From positions 8,845,378-8,909,377 of the forward strand of contig JAJHZJ010000061.1 of NCBI GenBank assembly GCA_023548195.1: a DNA stretch of 64,000 bases, in the 5' to 3' direction. The position numbers and the translations under genes were made by a program. Below, piece by piece: positions 53,333-64,000 of this stretch (positions are counted from its first letter, which is position 1; every line of letters starts with the position of its first letter). This DNA comes from Bettongia penicillata ogilbyi. Taxonomy: Eukaryota > Chordata > Mammalia > Diprotodontia > Potoroidae. The notes under the pieces are model-generated. The model had not been told where the DNA came from and ran no database searches. It saw only the letters and a program-made list of their open reading frames with translations.

Positions 53333-53455
53333 TTTATATACACACATATACATACTTATATGTATATATAATACACTTGTACACACATGTATATATATAT
53401 CTACATACACACACACACATATATATATGTATATATTTATATATAGAGAGAGAGA
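53333..53455. repeat. TA/CA microsatellite with GA end
   Basis: Alternating TATACACACATATACATAC, GTATATATATAT, CACACACACACATATATATATG, then AGAGAGAGAGACAAGACAGAGAC. Open frames here on both strands are artefacts of the repeat. Confidence 0.9.
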
Positions 53456-53459
53456 CAAG

Positions 53460-56400
53460 ACAGAGACACACATGTAGAGAAAGCTCTGAGTACTTTGCTG
53501 GGTGAAGAGAGAGTTCATTTTTTTCTCCTTACCATCTACTGTAAAGTCCACGTGCTCTTTTCAGATATTCTTCCTGATGTTAGTTGATCACCAGTACTGA
53601 TCATTTGATGCTCAGTTTTGGTATTTTTTTCCTCTTGTTTTATTATTACAATACTATGGCTATGTGAACGATCTCAGTTTGCTTCTGTGAGGGGTCAAGA
53701 TCACAAGAGGTCATGACTTTATTACAATTGAATTCAACCCAATTTTTTTTTGTCCTGACACTTTCTAATTCTCAGTGGCATTGATCTTAAAGAATTGTAT
53801 GAATCCTCTTGGGCATCCTGCTGTTGAAATCATTGAATTGTTTTCTCTTTCCACTTGAGGTTAGTATTTTGGTTCTCAAAACCTGTATGTGAAATTTCAT
53901 TTGTGCTATGTAGCTTGGTAGGATTAATTTTAATTAGAGCTTATTCTTTGGTAGATTAATTCTCTGTGTTATTTCTTACATGTTAGAATTCTTTTTCAGA
54001 ATTCTATGTGGTTAATATATTGATTCTGATTTTTCTTTTATTAGTCAAACAGTATTTGGAGTCTCTGGTCCCTTGCTTCCTAGAAGCTTTTTCATATCTT
54101 ACCCAGGTCATTTGTACTTATTTATGACATTTCCTCATTTTATTCCATCAATGCATGCTGACCTATACATTTATCTTGACCCCATTCAGAACATGGAAGA
54201 AAACTCTAATCACCCTTCCTCACCCTTGGTTGCAAATTGCATATAAATTCATGTAATCACAGTTTACATTTTTCCTGGTATCAGACTACTGTGGATTAAC
54301 CTCACATGAGATGGTAAGGGTTGTTTTTACTGTGTTCTAGCAGCAGATGCATTAAAAAGTTGTGAAGACTTGAATCCTTTCATTCATCTGAAACTGTTAA
54401 TAAGAATTTCAGGTTCTATGATATATATATTTTAGAGTTATATTTTAATAGTTTATCTTTTTAAGTTCTAAGCTATTTTTCCATTTATTCCTTCCGTAAA
54501 TATTTATTTAACACAAGGTATATGTGAGGCACTTTATTAGGTACTGTATGTAATACGGAGTTGTATGAGATATAGTTCTTGTCCTTTATTGCACTCTTTC
54601 CACTTGCACTTTTTAAACTTTTGGTTTCTAATTCCTTAAAAAGCTTTTGATCACCAGCTTAGCTTTGTCTGTTTCTATGGTACACAGAATGAAGGGTAGA
54701 ATCAGTAGAAAACTGATGAAGTTGACCATGGTGGATGACCATATCAGATAACTTAGAGAAGACTGAATCTATAGCTTAAATTTAACAAATCATTGTCACC
54801 CTCTCCCTGGGCACCTGATTGATGCCAGGGTAATTTAAACTTTATGTTCTGAATGACCTGGATCAATTTGAATAATTTCCTTAGGTGTCTATATATAACA
54901 TTGCCCATTGCTAAGTCAGACAAGTCTTCAGCCTTTCACTGTCTGCAAATGAAGAGAATTATAAGGAATAACTAGCTAATAGAAAAGTCTTTGCTTTCCC
55001 CCACATTCACCTAGAAGACTTGTGTAATCTGTTGCTGTTGTCTAAGGAAGCTGTTATTACTGATGATGTCATTGTGTCATGATAGAGTCTCTCTCTCCTG
55101 CCTCTTCATCCTGTGAGTATCACCTTAGAACATGCCCTGTGTTAGAGGTGCTACAGGCAATGTTAGGCTGAGAGTTTTCAGAAAAGGGAAAAGACCACAG
55201 GGTTATCTTCCCTTTTACCAGCCTTAGGAGAGAGAGAGTGTGTGTGCATGCGCACATATGCTTTAAAAAAGTTCCTTAACTTTGATTTTTATTCTGTGGT
55301 TCAGGAGTTATTTTCTGCAAAGTACAAAAAAGGTAGTGATACATTAAGGTTTATGTGAGTCTGAGGTTCTGTAACAGGAGAAAAAGAAATATTTGAGCTA
55401 TTGGAAAGCTGAAGATCAGGAAGATAAAATATTCAAAGAAAAGTTTAATCCTAATCACCAGTAAATATTAATAAGGAAGAATAAATATGAATATTTTGTT
55501 ACTGTGAGTTGATTTACATGCATTTTTAAACCCTCAAACTTCGTACTTTTCTTTTTACTTGAGACATATGCTTTTCATCCTGTTCCCTGAAATATATCCT
55601 CTGTTTGAGTCTTGTAAGAAATAATACATCTTCGGGTGCTGTTTATGATAAACAGGGTATTGTTTTTAAATCTTTCTCTCCTTAGTCTATAATTTTTTTG
55701 CCTTTTATTAGTTTCTAGAACAGTCCATCACTTCAAAAATGTTACTAAATGACTAGGTCTAGTCTTGCCTGTTAAATGGAGAAAACCTAATGGTAGGAAA
55801 TTGATTGTTGCTTTTCTTGTGTATACCTACTATTTCCTTGAACCAGGCCCTGTAATTACCCTAATACTTCTTCACCATGACTATTACTTATTTGAGCAAA
55901 CAAATGCCTACAGGATTCCTTTGTAAGTGACACTTAATAATTTGGCAGAACAGATGGTGAGGAAGTCCATGGCCTCACCATTGTTGCCACCAGCCCCAAA
56001 GCAGTTCATTCCTCCCGTATCTACCCAGTTTGCCTGTCAGTTCAGAACTCTAAAATTCATGTGACTTTCATGTTGTAATCTGAAGTGACTACAAATAGCT
56101 CTTTACAGAAACATGAACCTTTGCACATTTTATGCCCAAAGTCTACCTCAGTTAAACTAGGACTAGATTTAAAGTGAGAAAGATGGGAGAATTGTAGAAC
56201 ATATAATATTGAATGTTTGAGGGATTATAACACCATATATGCAGATTTATTTCCATAGAGCCTTCCTCTTCCCAACTGAGTAAAAAAAAAAATTCCACAT
56301 TCTCTTTTTTACTTAAAGTTCTACCATTTCTCCTAGCTGCTAGACTCAGAGACTACAACTTAAGCCTACATAGAAAGTCAGCAATAAATTGGCCCTCTTT

Positions 56401-57535
56401 TTTTGTGGGGGCAAAGCATTTCAGTTAGGTTGAGACTTTATATTTAGGAACAGTTCACAGATAGGTATATGTATATATGTATATCAGTATACAGACCCTT
56501 GATATTCATTGTACTGACTACATAATAAAAGGTAGTATTAATTTTCACCATCTCATATGCTCAGACCCATTCATGATATGGCAGTCAGGGGCAGCCTTCC
56601 ATTAACAGTGTGATGGGTTCTGTGATGGGGCAGCTGTAGTCTCTTACAGATAGTCTGTTAGTATATTTCCAAGAATTTTTGTTTCAGTGTTTGTCTCTCA
56701 GTATTTTGTACCTAATTTAAAGGGAAAAGACATCTCTAAATTGTATTTATTAAATGTGTCTTTCCTAATATTTGTATTCTGCTACTTTGCCAGCCTCATG
56801 AGTTTTGTTGTGTTTGCACTCAGGTTGTATTTTGCTAATAAATTTCTAGAGTGTTCTTTGGTTGTCTGTCTTTTCCTTGTGATTAATCCTGGATGTACAG
56901 TCAGTACCAAAGTCTCTTTGGGAATAAGAAATATATATATAAGAGAATTTTCACTCTAGCTATAAACCATATCTTTTAAACTTGACATTTTATATCTCCC
57001 TCTTACTGGAACTGTATCCTGCAGGAGACAAAAACCATGCAATTTGCATTCCTGATCCAGGTAAGCCAAGAGTAGCTTTTCAATTAAATTACACTAACTC
57101 ATTAAAGAAATTCAGTAATACCTTATTTGAATAGCACCATCCTGGAATGTAAATGAATTTTCCAGATGACCAAAACTTATCTTTTTAAGTGCTATTTTAA
57201 AAAATTAACCATTTTTGATAAGAATTTTTCTGAAATACACCACACACTTCTTGAACAGACCATACTGAATATAATTTAAAACTTTCTTGACTCAAGGTTA
57301 TCATTATGAATATCACTATATATATCATTGTGTTATAATACCCTGATGCCTTCTAGACTTTTTGAAGAAAGGACTGTTTGCTTTTATGCTAAATGACTGT
57401 AGACTGCTATGCCTTTGGAATTATCTGTACTTTCTATAGTTTTCCTATTACTTTTCCCACTGCTGTCCTATCACCTGTCAATTCTTGCAGATAGCCATCT
57501 AGAAAGCTATCTACCCCCACTTCCCTTCTAATTTG
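53460..57535. other. Downstream sequence, mostly unassigned
   Basis: AT-rich, no exon support. 54485-54605 resembles an antisense L2 3' end (TAAATATTTATTTAACACAAGG..GTGAGGCACTTTATTAGG). Could be long 3' UTR. Confidence 0.4.
56837..56842 (+). terminator. Candidate distal poly(A) signal
   Basis: AATAAA is followed within 30 nt by a T/GT-rich element (TTGGTTGTCTGTC). It is about 8 kb past the KATNAL1 stop, compatible with a long 3' UTR. Several other AATAAA hexamers lie between 50.9 and 56.6 kb, so assignment is uncertain. Confidence 0.2.
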
Positions 57536-57539
57536 CTGC

Positions 57540-57745
57540 TTCTTAAGGGAGGAAGCATGGTTGTAGTAAAGAGAACATTAAGTAGGAACCTGGGTATCTG
57601 AGTTCTTGTCTCAGCTCTGATACTAATTAACTGTATGTTCACTCAATAACTTCATGTCTCCATTCCCTTAATGAAAATGAGGTGGTTGAACTAAAGATTT
57701 ATAAGGGTCTCTTCAAGCACTAGTATTCTCTGATAAGGGCTAGGA
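57540..57745 (+). repeat. tRNA/MIR-type SINE with CR1/L3-like tail
   Basis: GGAAGCATGGTTGTAGTAAAGAG..CTGGGTATCTGAGTTCTTGTC.. and tail AATGAGGTGGTTGAACTAAAGATTTATAAGGGTCTCTTC. Confidence 0.6.
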
Positions 57746-57884
57746 AACCAGATAGTCAGACTTGTTTAGAATTATGTTTATAAAAAAAGTAATTAGAATT
57801 GGAGAGTTCCCATTAGCTCCTCTGTGAGTAAACTTTATGAGCGTTTGTGCTTGAACTTTGTGATATTTCTTTTGATTGTTTGGA

Positions 57885-58125
57885 ATTGTGATGTAATGGA
57901 AGGAGCACTGGGCTTGGAACTCAGAGAGCCAGGTTGGAATCCTGACTCTTAACATCTACTAACTATATGGTCTTGAGCAGATTACTTAATTTCTCCAATT
58001 CTCTGTTTCTGTAAGATGGAGAGGATAACATCTGTACTCCCTACACTGTAGGTTCTCGCACAAAGTGCTTTCAAAACCTTGAAAGTGCTGTATAGATGTG
58101 TGTTACTGTTTGTTTGCTTCCTGCT
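57885..58125 (+). repeat. tRNA-headed SINE with MIR/L2-like body
   Basis: GTGATGTAATGGAAGGAGCACTGGGCTTGGAACTCAGAG.., TTGAGCAGATTACTTAATTTCTCC, GTAAGATGGAGAGGATAACATC and AAAGTGCTGTATAGATGTGTGTTA. Confidence 0.7.
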
Positions 58126-58870
58126 TCTCACTTGTGTTTCACATAATTAAAGTTGCTGGGTAAGTAAAATATTGCTATTAGAAATATAATCACATGCTCA
58201 TGTAATCATAGTCAGATTATGATTATGAAATCTTGCAATTGTAGAGTTAGAAGGTACCCTAAAATGATCTAAATGAGATATTGGGAGAGGTATTTGGGGA
58301 GAGTGGCTTTCTACTTCCCTTGAAATCATCCATGGAGGGGGTCCTGCTTTGCTTAAATAGGAATGGCCCTCGTCACATTCCTGTCACCTTCATTTAGTTA
58401 GTAATGTTGTTTGATGTTTGGAGTCCAAAACGTAAGGGAGCTGGAAGCTGTTACCTGGAAAAGCCAGTCACTCTTCAGCTAGGGCCGTTTAAGGAGGCCT
58501 GGGAGGAGGTGCATAGATTCGTAACTCAACCAAAGGTACCTTCCCTTTCTTTCCCCATTGCTACTCTGGGGAAAATCGACTATTGATCTAAGGGATATGA
58601 AGTAATATACCTTTAGTCTTGTTTGGAAAAGGGAGATTTAGTCTGCCTCCCTTTCCCATTCCTTGCATCCCTCTTCTTTTGTTCTTCCCCTTATTCTCTC
58701 TTTCCCACAGCTCTGTTCCAGATTCAGTGCATCAGGTGTCCACACCCCCCCTGCCCTAATATAATTTGAATGTGGTCTTGGGTCTTGGAGGTCTCCATAG
58801 TGGGCATGAGTTCTAGACTATCTCTTATCCATTACATAGGACAGTGATTTTGCTAGTTCTAGCAGTTTAA

Positions 58871-59130
58871 GGGGGGCAGCTAGGTGGCACAGTGGATAGA
58901 GCACTGGGGCTTGGAATCAGGAAGACTTATCTTCATGTATTCAAATCCAGCCTCAGACACTTAGCTGTGTGACCCTGGGCAAGTCACTTAACCCTGTTTG
59001 CCTTAGTTTCTCATCTGTAAAAATGAGCTGGCGAAGGAAATAGCAAACCACTCCAATATCTCTGCCAAGAAATCCCAAATGGGATCACAGAGTTGTACAT
59101 GACTGAAATAATTCACCACCACCACAAATT
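58871..59130 (+). repeat. Young-looking tRNA-headed MAR-type SINE
   Basis: GGGGGGCAGCTAGGTGGCACAGTGGATAGAGCACTGG, the B-box region ATTCAAATCCAGCCTC, GCTGTGTGACCCTGGGCAAGTCACTTAACCC and GCAAACCACTCCAATATCTCTGCCAAG, with an (ACC)n-like tail. It is the least diverged of this family in the window. Confidence 0.92.
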
Positions 59131-59499
59131 ATTTTAAGACAAGACACAGAATTCATCCATTGCTTTCTTAGCACAGACAATCTCTTCCATAGGGAGAACT
59201 CATTCTAGGGCTTACTGTGACAGGGATACATTTGCCTGGGCTCTGTTGTTCATATACTTGGGGAAGGGCTAAGGCCAAATGTCTTTCATGGGTTTGACCT
59301 AGTAAGGACTTCTCTGATTATATGCTCAGGCTCTCTCCTGGAGTTTTTTTCAGGGGAATTCTCACATTTCTTCTGTTAATTCTACAAACTTTTTCCTGCC
59401 CTTAATTTGGGGTCAGTTTAAGATGGGAAACACTGTAATGAGCTAGTACAATTTTGTAGGTAAGGAAACAGGCCTAGAGAGACTGTGGCATCACATATC

Positions 59500-59940
59500 A
59501 GTGCCTAGAGTAGAGACACAGCCACTGCTTTTAAGGAATTTATGATCTAGCAGAGAGATATGATAAAAACATAGATTGCTATAATATACATTATGTGATG
59601 ATGTACATTAGAATTTCACAGTACTATGTGAAAGGAACATCCTTGTGATAAATAACAGGTTCAGGGAAGCCTTCCTATGGGAGGTGAGAGATTCAACAGT
59701 TGAAGGAAGAAAAGAGGGGGGGCGGTATCCCAGACATGGGGATAGTCTAAGCAAAGGCTAGCAAATGGGAAAGTACAGTGCCCAGAGGGTTTGCTGGACT
59801 GTTTGGGCTGTAGAGCAATGTGAGACAAGGTTGGAGTAAAGGCAGAAAGGCACATAAGGAGAGTATTGCTGTGGTTGCCTGCTGGTTGGAATGGTGAAAA
59901 GGCAATGGACTTGAGAGATGGAGATCAAGACCTACCAGAG
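59500..59940 (-). mobile_element. L2-clade LINE fragment
   Basis: Antisense blocks: CTTTTAAGGAATTTATGATCTAGCAGAGAG, GGGAAGCCTTCCTATGGGAGG and CCCAGACATGGGGATAGTCTAAGC..AGTACAGTGCCCAGAGGGTTTGC.. parallel 8.05-8.35 kb. Confidence 0.55.
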
Positions 59941-60279
59941 ACATGTTTAAAGAAAGAAACTGTGAGTCAGTCAGCCAGTATTGTAAACAGAAGGCTCAAC
60001 TCTTCAACAAACGAATGTAGAGTATACCTCCAGTTTAATTACAGTTGTAAACCAAGGATAATAATTTTATGTGCAAGATGATCAATATATAAGAAAATAT
60101 TGGAATATGTTGACTGTACAACCCACTTTCTGAGCTTGAGGGTCACTTGTGTTTTTATTTTGATCACCATGAAATGTCTTGCTATGCTACTTAATTTTGT
60201 TGACTCCCTCTCTTTCATCAAACAAATAGTAGTTGTTTATAAATAAGGGCTACATGAAACAAGGGAATATTGCTACTCC

Positions 60280-60935
60280 CCCTTCCTCACAATTAGCCAA
60301 TACCGAGTTTCCTTTACAAAAGACGGTCTAATGAAGTGGCCCAGCCTTCGTGAGCACCTTAGATAAGTTTGAACAATTCATTGGAATCAAATAGTTGTTT
60401 ATTTGCCCGTGTTTAATTGCCAACGGGGTGTTAATCACCAGATGACAGCTCTCGTAGCCATGTAGATGGAGCCTTACTCTATGTTAAGAGATACTGAGGC
60501 TCTCTCTCTGTACTGGACTAGGGATTTGGAGTGCTACGTGCCTTGGCTTTGTTCTGTTCAAAGTGTTTGAAAGTCTTTTGGTATGGTAGAACTTAATTCA
60601 TTTTTTTTAATACAAATAATTCATCCAGGCATGGCTGGTGTTTCATAGCATAAATCCTGCACTACATCGCTAGTGATTCTCTGTTACTGTAATGCAATTA
60701 GAAATGGGCAAACCCAACTTGCAATTTGGGGTTTGTGGATTATCTCAGTCTATTTTTCAAACACTTGGAAACATATTTTGTAACTTTTTTTCGAACACGC
60801 TTTACCAAGCACATTTCCCCTTAATTTTAAAACCCTTGTGTATTTTAAGGCAAATTTAATCCGTATGTTTCTAATTCATTGGCACTTAATTCATCAAACT
60901 TGTTTTGTAAGAACAATTTAGAAGCCTTAGAAACC
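60280..60935. other. Non-repetitive stretch, candidate conserved non-coding element
   Basis: Contains dispersed homeodomain-like TAATTG/TTAAT motifs, an E-box CAGATG and isolated CpGs, for example around 60370-60470 (GTGTTTAATTGCC, GGTGTTAATCACC). I recognise no repeat or exon. Conservation is inferred from texture only. Confidence 0.25.
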
Positions 60936-60978
60936 TTTCTCATGAATTCTGTCTGCCTTTTAAAGGCCCCACCCTTCC

Positions 60979-61010
60979 AAAAACAAAAACAAAAACAAAA
61001 ACAAAAAACC
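60979..61010. repeat. (CAAAAA)n simple repeat
   Basis: Five perfect CAAAAA units ending AAAACC. Confidence 0.9.
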
Positions 61011-61259
61011 TTGAAGTCACTGATTTTCTCCTTAAAGGAACATAGATAAAACCTTTCAGCTTAGCTTGAAACTCAAGAGTCCATGTTTCTAAATTGGCAT
61101 TATCAATTCTCATACAGTAAGGAAGATTTTTAAAGCTAAATATGAAAAAGCAGCCTGGACTAGCAACACTTTGTCTCTTTGAGAGCATGGAATACAGACA
61201 GAGGCACAATTTCATAAGTTTTGAAGCTAGATGGAAGAGATGAACTGGTGCATCCTTAC

Positions 61260-61380
61260 CCCCAACTTGGATTTGACAAATGTAGAAATGGAGGTAAATA
61301 ATTTGTTAGCCAAGGATCCACAAACCAGGATTTGAACCTGTCCTCTCATTACATATCCAAGACTCCTGTGACATCATATT
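61260..61380 (+). repeat. MIR-like relic
   Basis: GACAAATGTAGAAATGGAGGTAAATAATTTG, CCAGGATTTGAACCTGTCC. Confidence 0.5.
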
Positions 61381-62164
61381 GATATAATTATGACATTTTC
61401 CCAAACTGGGATAAGAAATTGAGGGCGCATATTGAAAAGATATCAAATTCAGAAATAAGTCGACAAATCAAGCCAACAATTATTTTCTGCCGGTTATGTG
61501 TCCGTACTGTGCTAGGTGCTATTTTTTTAAAAATTGAAAAGTTTTGGTATAAAACACTAAAAGAAAGCATTCATCAAAGGGGGTTAACATTTTATTTCTT
61601 TTCACCCACTTCTGTATGCAAAATGTAATAACATATCACTGGTTTATATTTATAAGTTATTGTGTGTCCATATCATATCAGAAATATTTTTCCTATAAAA
61701 GACATGGTTCAACAAGTTTCTGTTGCTTAGCACTGGATCTGTATGGATTTCATAGACCAAGCTGATCATGTGTTATCTTTTTAGTAAAATTAAGGTCATT
61801 GCAGTAAAGGTGAAATGTTAAAATCCAATTGGGCACAAACCATAGTGACTTTGGAAAGTCTTTCTTTGCAGATATCCAGAAATAAAAGCAGAGATTCTTT
61901 GGAGGTGGGAAGAACCAGGTTCAGAAATGTTTCACGTAAGACCAGTGCTGTGTTTGATGCTTGCCTTAAGGAAGAGATGTAAAAAAAATAAATATCGTCT
62001 GCTCAAATGAAATAAATCCTCAGTCTCTCCCTTTAAAGGAAAATACATTTTCTTCTGGATCCTCAAGTGTGAAACTGTCACAGAAAACCTGTTTTACTGC
62101 TTTTCATCTTCAAAGGAAACCTAGTTCTTTTGTTTGTATCATATACATTACGAAGGAATTTAGT

Positions 62165-62270
62165 ATTTTCATGTCTATTTATGTATACATGTATATATAC
62201 ACATATGTACACATATATACACACATGTATGTGTATATATCCATATAAGTATATGTACATGCACACCCAC
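62165..62270. repeat. TA/CA microsatellite
   Basis: Alternating TATACATGTATATATACACATATGTACACATATATACACACATG and related units. Confidence 0.9.
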
Positions 62271-62539
62271 AAATCACATTTCTTTTAAAAGCACATGGCC
62301 CTTAAATTTCATGTGACCTCTGTGGTAAAGTTATCTGGTTAATGGTGGCAGGATCCTCCATGAGTCTCTGTGGCTATGCCATTCAAAATGACACTTCTGA
62401 CACTTAAAGGATAAAATTCAATCAGAGATCTATGAGCAAGGTTAATTTAATAATTTGCATTTCATTTGACAGTAACAAATATCAGTAACACATTCTATGG
62501 TATTCAAAGAAAATCAAAATTGTGAATTCTATAGGTATT

Positions 62540-62850
62540 GCATACCACCATTTTACAGATGAGCAAACTGAGGTTGTAATTTGTTCAGTCATGTTGCTAA
62601 TAACTTACATCTAAGTTACATAATGTGCTGTAAATTACAAGTCTAGTATCCTTTTCACCATACCATTATACCTTTCAGAGTAAGAATACTCTGAAACGCA
62701 CAATCCTTTCACCAGTTTCACAATACTGGTTTGCCTAACAAAAACTGCTCTCTGTCTTGTGGCTTCTGACCGACCAACTAACTGGTAGGCCGTAGGATCT
62801 TAAAGCTGGAAGACACGTTAGAGATGATCTAATCCAACTCCTTATAATGT
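62540..62850 (+). repeat. Two MIR-family relics
   Basis: ACCATTTTACAGATGAGCAAACTGAGG (62545-62575) and, separately, AAAGCTGGAAGACACGTTAGAGATGATCTAATCCAACTCC (62800-62840). Confidence 0.6.
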
Positions 62851-62929
62851 TACTGCAAGGTTAATGTTGATTAGGGGTAAGAGTTAAAGATCTTCCCTGC
62901 CTATTAATAGGCCTCAATGCCTTTTGTTA

Positions 62930-63382
62930 ATTTCTGTAGAGGCACTGAGCCCTTTGGCTCTAAAAAGTGTATATAAATACTCTGGGGTGATGTTTTACTT
63001 CGGGAGTTACTCACTGGAAGTGTTTGACCAGAGGAGACTCTGGGCAGCTGCTAAGGAGCCCCCTGGCTTTGAAAACCCAAATGTTGGTGCTTTTCTCTCT
63101 GGTAACTACGTATATATGATCAGATAATTGGATCTGTCTGTTGATCTGTGATGTATGTATGGCTTATGGTCAGACAGGTGGAAGCCCTGTCGATTTTTAT
63201 TTCTCTGTTTGTATTTTCTCTGAAGTTCAGGGTGCTGACGTTTTCCCCTGAACTAAGTGAATGATACATATGCTTGATTCAAGTGATTGTTGACCTCTCA
63301 AAAGTTGCTTTCCTTTTAGAAAAGCAGATCTAAGAACCTGTACAGCAGACCTTCCTGTGTATGCTGGGATGCTTGCTGTTAC
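62930..63382 (+). mobile_element. Probable solo LTR or LTR fragment of an endogenous retrovirus-like element
   Basis: It has a TATA box (TGTATATAAATACTC, 62967-62982) and a long non-coding body, and ends GCTGTTACA, consistent with an LTR CA terminus. Homology with 24450-24870 ends at the same GCTGTTACA, which supports a real element boundary. The 5' TG end and short flanking duplication could not be fixed. No internal retroviral genes are adjacent. Confidence 0.45.
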
Positions 63383-64000
63383 ACTCCTCTCTATCCACTA
63401 TCCCTTACCCCACCCCCATTTTATAGTTAAAGAAACAGCCAGAGTGGCATCTCTAAGGTAGCATTGTGGGGTGATAGGGAATTGCCTGGATGCTGAGGAG
63501 CTCTGAACTGTAGAATGCACCTCAACTCCATAGTACTGCATCTCACCCATTTGAGCTCCTTAGCTGGACGGTAAACTCAGTGGCCAAGGCTGTGTTTCTT
63601 TTGGGCTTCTTCCATTGGTTTTGCATATGCTCCTATTCTCATCCCATTCAGTTATTTTTTACTTTGAACAGTCAAGATTTGAAACTAATTTGACTTCTCT
63701 TTCCCACTTCTACCCCAGTTGTGACCTTACATTTCTCCTTCCCCCTCCTCACCAAGCACTTCTCATTTGCCGCTACATATTATATGAATACTTCCCTGTT
63801 CATTTATATAGTAGCTTGATGCTTTAATTTTTTTGTCTGCATGTCTGTGTGTTTACATAGATGGTGTCTGTTATAAGTACCTCTTGGGTAGGTGGTTGGC
63901 CAATACAATTTTCTGGGGTTAGTGCCTAGCAGAGTGCTATACACAATTAAGCGATTGATTATGTTAATTCTGATGGACGCATTCTGTCTACATAGCCAGT
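63383..64000. other. Downstream intergenic sequence, no gene seen
   Basis: Pyrimidine-rich in places (CCTTACCCCACCCCC). The short open frames have no homology. Confidence 0.4.

Noticed and set aside
53269..53551. Open frames on both strands over the TA/CA microsatellite
   Set aside because: Low-complexity translation of a simple repeat.
58871..58960. Possible tRNA gene
   Set aside because: A tRNA-like head with A/B-box resemblance, but it is the 5' part of a dispersed SINE; no complete cloverleaf is evident.

Overview
This is vertebrate, almost certainly marsupial, genomic DNA: a large intron-split gene in AT-rich sequence packed with interspersed repeats. The marsupial assignment rests on the repeats: tRNA-headed SINEs with the GGCAGCTAGGTGGCACAGTGGATAGAG head, many L2, MIR, CR1/L3 and RTE relics, an L1 3' end abundant in marsupials, and young half-L1 (HAL1-like) elements. 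I cannot name the species.

The only protein-coding gene I can support is KATNAL1 (katanin p60 ATPase-containing subunit A1-like 1), on the + strand. Eight coding exons (18355-18523, 29263-29390, 30145-30250, 34954-35112, 36239-36365, 37405-37539, 46164-46290, 48644-48842) join in frame to 382 residues ending in FGSA-stop. They match residues 109-490 of the 490-residue human protein as I remember it. The exons for the N-terminal MIT domain lie upstream of this window. The paralogue KATNA1 fits less well because of the linker sequence.

Layout. 1-18354 is upstream intron. It holds an inverted-orientation HAL1-like element (1-2765), an RTE relic, SINE/MIR pieces, an L2 relic (7.96-9.84 kb), and a nested pair in which a young HAL1-like element (11041-13967) sits inside an older one (10155-15887); both have target-site duplications. 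18.5-29.3 kb is an intron that starts with a GC donor and holds an unidentified retrocopy (24101-25133). 29.3-37.5 kb holds the AAA-core exons separated by short or SINE-bearing introns. 37.5-46.2 kb is a large intron with CR1/L3 and L2 relics. 46.2-48.8 kb holds the last two coding exons. 48843-64000 is 3' UTR and flank, with an RTE relic (50.75-53.06 kb), more SINEs, an LTR-like segment (62.93-63.38 kb) and a non-repetitive stretch near 60.3-60.9 kb that may be conserved non-coding DNA.

I found no tRNA, rRNA, CRISPR or bacterial-type features and no novel enzymatic system. The most notable items are the nested and inverted HAL1-like elements, the retrocopy that carries LTR-like sequence in antisense, and the splice-site peculiarities in KATNAL1. 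Repeat families were recognised by eye; boundaries without a stated target-site duplication are approximate.
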